DNA of 64,000 nt, taken from Oceanobacillus sp. CFH 90083. Lineage in GTDB: Bacteria; Bacillota; Bacilli; Bacillales; Amphibacillaceae. Within the stretch, counting starts at the first letter, position 1, and each line of letters opens with the position of its first letter. The stretch is from positions 33,023 through 97,022 of the forward strand of contig NZ_VIYG01000014.1 in the NCBI RefSeq assembly GCF_009389585.1. Reading direction: 5' to 3'. The notes below the pieces were generated by a model. That model was given only the letters and a program-made list of their open reading frames with translations. It did no database searches and was not told the origin of the DNA. Made by a program: the position numbers and the translations under genes. Shown here piece after piece: positions 46,987-55,348 of the stretch.

Positions 46987-47016
46987 CTGGATTTTTAGCT
47001 GTGTCTAAAAATCCAG
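46987..47016. terminator. hairpin between convergent genes
   Basis: Perfect 12-bp stem (46987-46998 with 47005-47016), 6-base loop. It lies 20 bases past the stop of the minus-strand FMN reductase gene and may help end that transcript. Confidence 0.5.
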
Positions 47017-47036
47017 GCGCAATAAGAATATATCCT

Positions 47037-47594
47037 TTAAACAAAAGGAGTAATCCCTGCGTGCTTTTGTACAACATCAACATAGTAAACCAGCTCATCA
47101 GATAGTTTCGAGATACGGTTAATTATATTTTGGTTTACGATAATATTATTTGTATAATCACTTTCTTCCATAAACACATATTTAGGAAGCACCCAGGCAT
47201 GCATATAATCGAGGATTGGTTTTAAATGCTGCTCGGGAACTAAATAATGCTTTGCAGTACCTGCTGTCGCCAAAATACCAACGATTTTATGTTGAAATGC
47301 GTCTACGGGCAACAGGTCAAAAATATTTTTCAGTGTTCCCGGTATCGAGGCTTGAAAAACAGGCATGCCAATTAAAAGCCCATCTGCCTGCATGATTTTT
47401 TTCAATAAAATATTGGTATCGCCCGTATAATCCTGATATGGACGACCGTCACTAAATACGACATCGTATTCTTTTAAATCAATAAGCTCTAAATCTACTT
47501 CTGTATATTCCTGTTGCATATAATGTAAAGCCTGTTCGACAGCAATCCTTGTTTTTGACCCGACTGTGGAGCCGGAGATTCCAACTATTTTCAT
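47037..47594 (-). CDS. NADPH-dependent FMN reductase family protein
   Basis: 185 aa flavodoxin-like fold. FMN phosphate loop VGISGSTVGSKTRIAVEQAL (about residues 3-22) and the second flavin contact LIGMPVFQASIPGTLKNIFD (about 73-92) fit SsuE/azoreductase-type reductases; ATAGTAKHYL follows. It would reduce FMN, quinones or similar with NAD(P)H. GGAGGATGC precedes the ATG on this strand. Single gene in a redox-themed stretch. Confidence 0.87.
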   Translation of the reverse strand: MKIVGISGSTVGSKTRIAVEQALHYMQQEYTEVDLELIDLKEYDVVFSDGRPYQDYTGDTNILLKKIMQADGLLIGMPVFQASIPGTLKNIFDLLPVDAFQHKIVGILATAGTAKHYLVPEQHLKPILDYMHAWVLPKYVFMEESDYTNNIIVNQNIINRISKLSDELVYYVDVVQKHAGITPFV

Positions 47595-47706
47595 AGAGCA
47601 TCCTCCTCCATTATTTGTTAGCTTGCTATTCTTATATAGGATTACAATTTGTTATATCTGGTTTCGTCATGATTAAATGCAGACGCAGAAGCATCATTGC
47701 TTATTT

Positions 47707-48690
47707 TCAAAATATAGCTGTCGAATGCTTTGGCTGAATTCGTGCTTTTGGATCTATATAATTTTTGGCATTATTAATCGCTGTCGGGCCCTCGCCGAAT
47801 CCTGTAGCGATTAATTTTACTTTACCATCATACGTACAAATATCACCGGCTGCATAGATGCCGGGGATGTTGGTTTCCATTTTGGAATTCACAACAATAC
47901 TGTTTCGTTCGATTGCTAATCCCCAGTTTTTAATGGAGCCAAGGCTCGATATAAAGCCATAGTTACAAATAATATCGTCTATCTCCAGCTCGATCAGCTC
48001 TTTGCCCTTTACCTCCTGCAGAAGGAGCTTTTCAATACGATTTTTGGCAACAATTGCTGTTGGAGCAAATGGAGTAAGCTTTTCAATGCTGGATGTATGT
48101 AATTGATGGACACTGTGTTCATGCGCACGAAATTGATCTCTGCGATGAATTAATGTAACCTTTGCAGCAACTTTTTCCAGCATGAGTGCCCAGTCTACGG
48201 CAGAATCTCCACCGCCTAGAATCGCTACATGCTTATCTTTGTATTTATTCATATCCTGTACATAATAATGCAGATTTGTGCCTTCAAATGCCTCGCTATC
48301 GCCAACATTTAATTTTCTTGGTTGAAAAGCACCGTTACCGGCTGTGATAATCATTGTTTTCGTTAAATGCTCTTCCCCTGTATTGGAAATAAGGCGAAAT
48401 GTATGATCGTCTAAACGCTCTACGGTTTCGACAGACTGCCCGAGTACAATTTCAGGGTCAAACATCCTTGCTTGTTCTTCCAATTGATTGATAAGCTCCT
48501 GCGCCCGTATTTTTGGGAACCCGGCAACATCATAAATATATTTTTCCGGATAAAGCGCTGTTAACTGTCCGCCAATGTGAGGCAGGCTTTCAATGATCTT
48601 TACACTTACCTGGCGCATCCCCCCGTAAAAGGCAGTAAATAATCCGGTCGGTCCAGCTCCAATAATGGTTACATCAAAAACTTTCACCAT
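47707..48690 (-). CDS. ferredoxin/flavodoxin-NADP reductase, YumC type
   Basis: 327 aa, thioredoxin-reductase-like FAD enzyme lacking the redox CxxC, as in YumC. FAD site [20 protein letters not shown] (about residues 8-27), NADPH site [16 protein letters not shown] (about 156-171) and C-terminal FAD contact [20 protein letters not shown] (about 273-292). It passes electrons between NADPH and ferredoxin or flavodoxin in the cytosol. AGAGG precedes the ATG. Divergent from sodA across a 277-base spacer. Confidence 0.93.
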   Translation of the reverse strand: MVKVFDVTIIGAGPTGLFTAFYGGMRQVSVKIIESLPHIGGQLTALYPEKYIYDVAGFPKIRAQELINQLEEQARMFDPEIVLGQSVETVERLDDHTFRLISNTGEEHLTKTMIITAGNGAFQPRKLNVGDSEAFEGTNLHYYVQDMNKYKDKHVAILGGGDSAVDWALMLEKVAAKVTLIHRRDQFRAHEHSVHQLHTSSIEKLTPFAPTAIVAKNRIEKLLLQEVKGKELIELEIDDIICNYGFISSLGSIKNWGLAIERNSIVVNSKMETNIPGIYAAGDICTYDGKVKLIATGFGEGPTAINNAKNYIDPKARIQPKHSTAIF

Positions 48691-48967
48691 ACAATACCTC
48701 TTTTCTTTAATGAAATGTTATAGGATTTGCTGCATACAATCAGTTACATGGCGATAAAAAAATGAGTAGCTTTATTTGTAGAAATCTCAAATAAAAACCA
48801 TGTTATTACACTTTTTATACCTAAAAGTATAATAATAGTGAATTTTAAAGTCAAGGCTATAGCAAAGATTAAAAAGCGTAAAAAATATATTTATACTTAT
48901 GGGTTGAAAAAGTATATAAAATCATATAAACTGAAAATTATTAAAATATATTTAGGAGGAGTTACAC

Positions 48968-49579
48968 ATGGCAAAATTTGAATTACCAGAACTACCTTAC
49001 GCATACGATGCATTGGAACCATCGATCGACAAAGAAACAATGAACATTCATCATACGAAGCATCACAACACCTACGTGACGAAATTAAATGATGCACTGG
49101 AAGGACATGAAGATCTGCAGAACAAATCCATTGATGCGCTTGTGGCTGATCTGGATGCCGTTCCGGAAAGCATTCGTACGGCAGTACGCAACAACGGCGG
49201 CGGACATGCTAACCACAGCTTTTTCTGGACGTTACTATCTCCAAATGGCGGCGGCGAGCCAACAGGAGAGCTGGCTGATAAAATCAACAGCAAATTCGGC
49301 TCCTTCGATCAATTTAAAGAAGATTTTGCAGCGGCAGCAGCAGGACGCTTCGGTTCAGGCTGGGCATGGCTCGTATTAAATAATGGTGAGCTTGAAATTA
49401 CAAGCACGCCAAACCAGGATTCCCCATTAACAGAAGGGAAGACACCATTACTAGGATTGGATGTATGGGAGCATGCATACTATCTTAACTATCAAAACAG
49501 ACGCCCGGAATATATTTCTGCATTCTGGAATGTAGTAAGCTGGGATAAAGTAGCTAGTAATTACGAAGCTGCGAAATAA
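48968..49579 (+). CDS. sodA: superoxide dismutase, Mn/Fe type
   Basis: 203 aa. Metal ligands: His in [13 protein letters not shown] (His27), His in [15 protein letters not shown] (about residue 82), and Asp and His in [14 protein letters not shown] (about 165-169). The [14 protein letters not shown] stretch and GSGWAWLV fit Mn-dependent enzymes of Bacillus. It removes superoxide in the cytoplasm. AGGAGGAG precedes the ATG; a terminator follows, so it is monocistronic. Confidence 0.97.
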   Translation: MAKFELPELPYAYDALEPSIDKETMNIHHTKHHNTYVTKLNDALEGHEDLQNKSIDALVADLDAVPESIRTAVRNNGGGHANHSFFWTLLSPNGGGEPTGELADKINSKFGSFDQFKEDFAAAAAGRFGSGWAWLVLNNGELEITSTPNQDSPLTEGKTPLLGLDVWEHAYYLNYQNRRPEYISAFWNVVSWDKVASNYEAAK

Positions 49580-49585
49580 GTGATA

Positions 49586-49631
49586 AAGAAAAAAGTTTGC
49601 AGGTATATGCTTATATCTGTGAACTTTTTTT
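49586..49631 (+). terminator. rho-independent terminator
   Basis: AAAAAGTTTGCAGGTATAT pairs imperfectly with ATATCTGTGAACTTTTTT around a GCTT loop, directly after sodA. Confidence 0.8.
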
Positions 49632-49799
49632 GTGCTGAGAAAGTGTGAAAATATGTATTTCCCTTGAAATAATTTGTTCATTATTAAACTTTGATAAAGA
49701 ACGGAATACTGTTTTTAATATCGGTGATTGGGAACATAGATACTATGGAAATAAACCCGAACAGTAAGATGAATGTAAAAATACAGTTGGAAAGGATCG

Positions 49800-50383
49800 A
49801 TGAATATGAATTTGGAAGAGCTTCTATCAAAAATGGAGACAGAAGGTGTCATTCATGGCGGTTCAGATGTGAATAAGGCAATGGTCGCGGTATCAAGTGA
49901 AACAAGACGCTTATGCGCACAATTGAATAATGGTGTGTATACAAGTGAAGAGATCAGGCAGCAGGTGTCTGAAATTATTGGACAGGAATTGGATGAAGGC
50001 TTTTCTTTATTTGTACCCTTCATATCAGATTTTGGAAAGAACATTAAAATAGGGCAAATGTATTCATTAATGCTGGATGTAAGTTCCAGGACCAAGGGAA
50101 AATCATCATTGGAGACGAAAGCTTAATCGGTCATAATGTTGTTTTTGCAACCATAAATCATGATTTTAATCCTTTAAACAGGGGAACGATGTATCTAAAA
50201 CCGATTGAATTGAAAAAAAGAACGTGGATTGGTTCGCATTCGACGATTCTTCCAGGTGTTACTGTTGGTGAAAATGCAGTCGTTGCCGCTGGATCAGTCG
50301 TTACCAGGGATGTTGCACCGGATACGATTGTTGGCGGGAATCCAGCAAAATTTATAGCAAATGTAGAGGATAAAATAAAGTGA
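49800..50383 (+). pseudogene. hexapeptide acetyltransferase gene with frameshift
   Basis: Left-handed beta-helix O-acetyltransferase of the maltose/galactoside group, split by one frameshift at 50055-50060. The first frame gives the N-terminal cap and PFISDFGKNIKIG, then goes wrong. The next frame continues NVFINAGCKFQDQGKIIIGD, the active-site region ATINHDFNPLNRGTM, and GSHSTILPGVTVGENAVVAA to the end. Restoring one A in CAAATG gives an intact protein of about 194 aa. Either a recent pseudogene or a sequencing error in a short A run. Confidence 0.85.
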
Positions 50384-50634
50384 TCACTATTATTTTAGCT
50401 TACAGAAAAGCGGATACGATTTGATATTATGAACAAGTTAGTCTAAAATTTCTTGTCAAATACGTATAGCAGGGATTTCTATTGAAGTGTTGATTGGATA
50501 CTTTACTCTATTTAAAAATGAAGAGGTTTCTACTATTCTGACACGTATAGAAGATAACAAAGGTTATTCGAAATAGAATTATTAGCAATCATTAGAAAAA
50601 GTGTATATTCTTAACCAAAAGGAGGATGTTTTTA

Positions 50635-51639
50635 ATGGAATATGTAAAGTTCGGTAATACCGGTTTAGATGTATCACGTATCTGTTTAGGAGCAATGGGA
50701 TTTGGTGATCCCGAAAAGTGGATTCATAAGTGGGTTTTAGATGAAGAAAAAAGCCGGCCCGTCATAAAAAAAGCAATCGATTTAGGTATTAATTTCTTTG
50801 ATACTGCCAATATCTATTCCATGGGGGAAAGTGAAAGGATTCTTGGTAAAGCTTTAAAAGATTACGCAAACCGTGATGATATTGTTCTTGCTACCAAAGT
50901 TCACCAGACCATGCGTCCTAATCGTCCGAATGGGGGAGGTTTATCCCGAAAAGTAATCATGAGTGAAATAGATCATAGTTTAGAACGCCTTGAGACAGAT
51001 TATGTAGATTTATATATTATTCATCGTTGGGACTACGATACGCCAATTGAAGAAACAATGGAAGCACTGCATGACGTGGTCAAATCCGGTAAAGCACGTT
51101 ATATCGGAGCCAGTGCCATGTATGCTTGGCAATTTCAAAAAGCACAACGGGTGGCAGAGCGAAATGGCTGGACGAAATTTGTTTCGATGCAAAATCATTA
51201 TAATTTAATCTATCGGGAAGAGGAACGTGAAATGATTCCGTTTTGCCAGGATGAGAAAATAGCAATTACGCCGTATAGTCCACTTGCTTCAGGGAGATTG
51301 ACACGTGATTGGTCTCAAACGACATTTCGCTCTGAAACAGACACTGTACAACAATCCAAGTATGATACGATGATGGAATCGGATTATGGTATTGTGAAAC
51401 GTTTGGGTGAAGTAGCAAAAAATCGTCATACAACAAAAGATAAAGTTGCGTTAGCCTGGCTTCTCAATCAGGACCAAGTGGTTGCTCCAATCATCGGTGC
51501 ACAAAAAGAAAGCCATATTGAAAGCTCAGTAGCCGCACTGGATATTAAGTTAGCGCCTATGGAGATGCATTATCTGGAAGAATTATATATTCCTCATCCA
51601 GTAGTTGGAGCTCTTTCTAATCCCAAAAGTAACTATTAA
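50635..51639 (+). CDS. aldo/keto reductase
   Basis: 334 aa. Catalytic tetrad elements: Asp and Tyr in FFDTANIYSMGESERILG (about residues 50-67), Lys in VLATKVHQTM (about 84), His in LYIIHRWD (about 124). NADPH-binding end is IIGAQKESHIESSVAAL (about 288-304). It resembles the YhdN/YcsN-type group that reduces aldehydes or ketones. AAGGAGG at 50620-50626 fits ATG 50635; an ATG inside that site is too close. Single gene; the physiological substrate is unknown. Confidence 0.92.
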   Translation: MEYVKFGNTGLDVSRICLGAMGFGDPEKWIHKWVLDEEKSRPVIKKAIDLGINFFDTANIYSMGESERILGKALKDYANRDDIVLATKVHQTMRPNRPNGGGLSRKVIMSEIDHSLERLETDYVDLYIIHRWDYDTPIEETMEALHDVVKSGKARYIGASAMYAWQFQKAQRVAERNGWTKFVSMQNHYNLIYREEEREMIPFCQDEKIAITPYSPLASGRLTRDWSQTTFRSETDTVQQSKYDTMMESDYGIVKRLGEVAKNRHTTKDKVALAWLLNQDQVVAPIIGAQKESHIESSVAALDIKLAPMEMHYLEELYIPHPVVGALSNPKSNY

Positions 51640-51694
51640 ATAACTTTGAGTGGGAAGCTAATAGAATCATTAATAAAATTCACTTTACAGAGAA

Positions 51695-52030
51695 TGTACA
51701 AAAAGTCCAATAAAAGGACAAAGTGCTAAAAAGGACCTTCTGCTAAGAACACTCACATCGTGTGAGCAGCATAGAAGTCGGAGCAGCTTGTGAAAGTTCA
51801 TTCGTAAAAAATACGTCGCCTTGAACATTCGACGCACAAATGTTTTTGGTGGGGTGAGTAATCGCAATGGTTTTCGATGGGACGAGTAACCGCAGTCCCA
51901 AAAGCTCTTCGGTGGGGCGAATAATCGCAGTCCCAGTCTCAGTCCCAATTCCAGGACGTGCTAGTGTCGGCGTTAGGACGTTGCGACTTTAACCGACTGG
52001 TTCTTTTTTATCTGGCTTTTTGAACACGCG
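51695..52030 (+). repeat. long MITE-like copy of repeat family 1 with tandem modules
   Basis: About 335 bp, starting ATGTACAAAAAGTCC and ending GGCTTTTTGAACACGCG (imperfect inverted ends). It contains three successive modules of about 30-36 bp (GGTGGGGTGAGTAATCGCA at 51849, CGATGGGACGAGTAACCGCA near 51875, CGGTGGGGCGAATAATCGCA near 51910), then AGGACGTTGCGACTTTAACC. It fills the gap between two genes and has no coding capacity. Confidence 0.7.
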
Positions 52031-52070
52031 CTATAACTAATCAAAATAATGTCGGGGAGCAGGGATAAAA

Positions 52071-52631
52071 ATGAAAAAAACGATGTATATGATGCGACAC
52101 GGTCAGACGCTTTTTAATATACGCAGGAAAATTCAAGGAGCGTGTGACTCACCCTTGACAGAAGAAGGAATAAAGCAAGCGCAAATAGCAAGCGGGTACT
52201 TTCGTGATATTACCCTCGACGAAGCATACAGTTCCACTTCGGAAAGATGCTGCGATACATTGGAATTGATTACGGATTTACCTTATAAACGATTAAAGGG
52301 TTTGAAGGAAATGAATTTTGGTGTATTTGAAGGAGAAAGCGAGGACTTAAATCCGAAAGATAAAAGCACTTTTTTTCTTCAATATGGTGGGGAATCGAGA
52401 GAACAAGTCAAAGACAGAGTGGTAGAAAGCTGTTTGGATATTATGAATAAAGATGGACATCAATCCGTGTTGGTTGTATCCCATGCAGGTGCCTGTTTGC
52501 ATTTTATGCGCAAGTGGATGGACGCAACCGAAGAACTAAATAAAGGTTTCACCAATTGCTGTATATTTAAGTATGAATTTGATACAGAGGAACAAACCTT
52601 TACTTTAGTCGATTCAATTAGACCTGTATAG
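52071..52631 (+). CDS. histidine phosphatase superfamily protein
   Basis: 186 aa. The phosphohistidine motif is MRHGQTLFNIRRKIQG (about residues 8-23), the second catalytic His is in VVSHAGACLHFM (about 142-153), and the acid Glu is in MNFGVFEGES. It belongs to the phosphoglycerate-mutase-like phosphatase branch (PhoE/CobC-like); the substrate is unknown. GGGGAGCAGGG precedes the ATG. It follows the long repeat copy, and a decayed relative lies at 37182-37252. Confidence 0.9.
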   Translation: MKKTMYMMRHGQTLFNIRRKIQGACDSPLTEEGIKQAQIASGYFRDITLDEAYSSTSERCCDTLELITDLPYKRLKGLKEMNFGVFEGESEDLNPKDKSTFFLQYGGESREQVKDRVVESCLDIMNKDGHQSVLVVSHAGACLHFMRKWMDATEELNKGFTNCCIFKYEFDTEEQTFTLVDSIRPV

Positions 52632-52699
52632 GAACCAGCTGATTTTCCTTAATCACTTCTTTGGTGTTTCACTTCCATTCAATAGTGGAGCAAACATAG

Positions 52700-52795
52700 A
52701 AAGCAGCGGGTATTTCATTAACAGAGCAGGATTTAAAGCAAATCGATGCTGTGTATCCGGAGCCTCTCTCCAAGCAGCCGCTAACGTTATGGTAG
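52700..52795 (+). pseudogene. C-terminal remnant of an aldo/keto-reductase-like gene
   Basis: 31 codons reading AAGISLTEQDLKQIDAVYPE to a TAG after LTLW, preceded by an in-frame stop and no start. The LTEQDLKQIDAVYP pattern is the usual last helix of aldo/keto reductases. It is likely the tail of a lost gene. The rest of 52632-53117 shows only the terminator below and no gene. Confidence 0.4.
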
Positions 52796-52833
52796 GTAAA
52801 GTAATAAAGAATTTTCATAGTATATCAGGATAG

Positions 52834-52868
52834 GAGCAGTCAGGGAAGAGGAACCCCGGCTGCTTTTT
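52834..52868 (+). terminator. rho-independent terminator
   Basis: AGCAGTCAGGG pairs with CCCCGGCTGCT (imperfect) and is followed by T6. It lies past the histidine phosphatase gene and the decayed tail. Confidence 0.65.
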
Positions 52869-53117
52869 TAGGATTACGCCACTATATGTCCGTGAACAGA
52901 ATATAGGTTAAAAAACAGACGGAGTTATTCGTTGACATGAAGTCTACTTTATCTTGTGAAGTTTCATTATCACAGTGGAAAGAGAGCTGCTGAATATTCA
53001 TAGAGTAATTTGTCAATAATAAAAGATAACTAATTTAAAAAAGCAATTCGTTTAAATATTGGACCTGTTATAGTAACATAAATGATAGAAAGGTTCAGGC
53101 AGATAAGGAGGGTGATG

Positions 53118-54083
53118 ATGGAACAGGAGAAGGTATTAGAAAGCAGTCAGATTCAAGACGTTTTAAATAATGTCAATAACGTTATTTTCGGTAAAGAGGA
53201 AATTATCAAGCTTAGTCTGGTGGCATTACTAACAGAAGGGCATGTCTTATTAGAGGATGTTCCCGGTGTAGGGAAAACCATGCTGGTCCGTACGTTGGCA
53301 AAATCGGTAAATTGTGATTTTACTAGAATTCAATTTACACCGGACTTACTTCCATCGGATGTGACAGGCGTATCTATCTATAACCCGAAGGAATTAGAAT
53401 TTGAGTTTCGGGAAGGTCCCGTTTTTGGAAATATTCTGTTAGCAGATGAAATTAATCGGACATCGCCAAAGACCCAGTCGGCATTACTGGAAGCGATGGA
53501 AGAAAAAAGTGTCACGGTGGATGGGAAGACACGACGGTTGAAAAGTCCCTTCTTTGTGATGGCAACGCAAAACCCAATTGAATATGAGGGAACCTATCCT
53601 TTGCCGGAAGCACAGCTGGACCGTTTTCTATTAAAACTGCGTATGGGCTATCCGACCTATAATGATGAATTAGAAATGCTGTCGAGAAATAGAAACCATC
53701 ATCCCATCGAAGAAATTCAAGCAGTGATGTCGCAGGATGAGCTGCTGTTGGCACAGGAAGAAGCGAAAAATGTTTATATAGATGAAACGATTCAGCAATA
53801 CATTCTGAATATAGTCACTCGTACCAGAGCACACAGCTCGATTTATTTAGGAGTAAGTCCAAGAGGGTCACTTGCCTTAATGGAAGCTTCGAAGGCATAT
53901 GCGTATATTGAGGACAGAGATTATGTCATCCCGGATGATGTAAAGTATTTGGCTCCCTTTGTGTTGGCTCATCGAATTAATTTGACAGCAGAAGCACGTT
54001 ATCAGGGGAAATCAAATGAAGCAGTGATTGATTCGATTATTCAGTCTGCCCATATCCCGATTAAGAAAGGTCTGGCAGAATGA
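53118..54083 (+). CDS. MoxR family AAA+ ATPase
   Basis: 321 aa. Walker A EDVPGVGKTMLVRTLAKS (about residues 41-58), Walker B ILLADEINRTSPKTQSALLE (about 104-123), sensor 1 FVMATQNPIEYEGTYPLPEA (about 145-164). AAGGAGG at 53105-53111 fits the ATG at 53118 (or 53115). MoxR ATPases act as chaperones for neighbouring DUF58/VWA proteins. It overlaps the DUF58 gene by ATGA. The order matches yeaC-yeaD-yebA-guaA of B. subtilis. Confidence 0.94.
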   Translation: MEQEKVLESSQIQDVLNNVNNVIFGKEEIIKLSLVALLTEGHVLLEDVPGVGKTMLVRTLAKSVNCDFTRIQFTPDLLPSDVTGVSIYNPKELEFEFREGPVFGNILLADEINRTSPKTQSALLEAMEEKSVTVDGKTRRLKSPFFVMATQNPIEYEGTYPLPEAQLDRFLLKLRMGYPTYNDELEMLSRNRNHHPIEEIQAVMSQDELLLAQEEAKNVYIDETIQQYILNIVTRTRAHSSIYLGVSPRGSLALMEASKAYAYIEDRDYVIPDDVKYLAPFVLAHRINLTAEARYQGKSNEAVIDSIIQSAHIPIKKGLAE

Positions 54084-55348
54084 AGGAAAATCTCCGTGTC
54101 CTTTTTCGCAGTGTCGGTGTGTTGGCATTGATGATTATTCTCTTCTGCTACGCGATGTTTCAAGGGGGATTTGTAAGCTGGTTTTTATTTTATGGCTACC
54201 TGCCAATTGGGGTATACCAGCTTCTCTTTGCTTGCTATCCCTTGCGTGCATGGCAGGTTTACCGGGAAATTGAGAACCCGGTCCGGCAAGCCGGTGATGA
54301 AATCGTAGTGAAGGTACATATGAAACGGAATCTTCCTTTTCCCTTATTATATTGTACTTTTGAAGAAAAATTTCCTCCGTCTTTAATGAAGGAAGATACG
54401 AAGAAGGCGAAATATCATTCTTCCCAAATGTCAGAACAAATGACGGTCTCCCGCAGGCTGATACGCATGTTGTTTCCTCTCTTTCGCAGACATTTCACAT
54501 TCAGCTACTCCCTGCAATCTCTGCCGCGTGGAGAGCATGTATTGGATAAAGTAACGATTCAAACGGGAGAAATATTTGGTTTTATCAAGAAAAGCCGTGA
54601 TTTTCAGGTCGAAAATAGATTTGTTGTCTATCCATATGTACATGATATCCGTTTCATGAGCGATCTCACAAGCTATGAACAGGGGGGCGTTGTATCCAAT
54701 CAATTACAGCAAATGCATACAACGATTGCCTCAGGTGTCAGAGAATATGCTCCGGGTGATCGTTTTACATGGATTGACTGGAAGCAGACAGCGAGAAAGC
54801 AAACGATGATGACAAAGGAATTTGACCGGGAGAAAAGCATGGATATTCTGCTGGTTCATGATAGTTTTATGCATCAGAAGAAAAATCAGCTAATCTATGA
54901 AGCTTCGATTGAAATGAGTTTATCTCTTATGGAGCAGCTGGAAAAGAAAGACTATCAGACAAGCTTTGTTTCTATTGGGAAGAAGGCGCATTTATTTGAA
55001 TTAGGACATCATGAGCAGCAAATAGAGCTGGTGAAGGATTATCTTTTGACTGCGAGACCGGAAGAACAGGGGGATTTTTCGATGCGATTCCGTGAAGAAA
55101 TGGTTCGCTTCCATCAAGCAGATATTATTTTTCTCATTGTAACATCGATGGATTCTCATGTCGTACAGACCATTCAGGAGGTAAAGCAGCGTATGAAGCA
55201 TTTATCCGTCCTTTATATCCATCCTGGAAAACTTCTGTCTGAAGAGGAAAAGCATATGCTGGAGCCGCTCCGTTTCTCAGGTATAGCTGTGCAGGAATTA
55301 AGTCTGGAGCAGCTTGCAACGGACCCTGTTGAGGTGATATTTAAATGA
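54080..55348 (+). CDS. DUF58 domain protein (YeaD-like)
   Basis: 422 aa. Two membrane spans near residues 8-50, then a soluble region with the DUF58 core GVREYAPGDRFTWIDWKQTARK (about 219-240) split here as REYAPGDRF and IDWKQTARK, followed by a VWA-like stretch (DILLVHDSFM). It overlaps the genes on both sides by four bases, so the three are translated together. Partner of the MoxR ATPase; exact role unknown. Confidence 0.92.
   Translation: MKENLRVLFRSVGVLALMIILFCYAMFQGGFVSWFLFYGYLPIGVYQLLFACYPLRAWQVYREIENPVRQAGDEIVVKVHMKRNLPFPLLYCTFEEKFPPSLMKEDTKKAKYHSSQMSEQMTVSRRLIRMLFPLFRRHFTFSYSLQSLPRGEHVLDKVTIQTGEIFGFIKKSRDFQVENRFVVYPYVHDIRFMSDLTSYEQGGVVSNQLQQMHTTIASGVREYAPGDRFTWIDWKQTARKQTMMTKEFDREKSMDILLVHDSFMHQKKNQLIYEASIEMSLSLMEQLEKKDYQTSFVSIGKKAHLFELGHHEQQIELVKDYLLTARPEEQGDFSMRFREEMVRFHQADIIFLIVTSMDSHVVQTIQEVKQRMKHLSVLYIHPGKLLSEEEKHMLEPLRFSGIAVQELSLEQLATDPVEVIFK

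Noticed and set aside
48901..48930. TTGAAA and TATAAA upstream of sodA as a promoter
   Set aside because: The spacer is only 15 bases and other A/T-rich choices exist, so it is not supported.
50468..50575. frame reading ISIEVLIGYFTLFKNEEVST near 50470-50575
   Set aside because: Protein-like, but without a start or homology I can name, and bounded by stops; too short to call even as a remnant.
51843..51934. spaced repeats considered as a CRISPR array
   Set aside because: Modules are contiguous and degenerate with no unique spacers and no cas genes; they belong to a MITE-like element.
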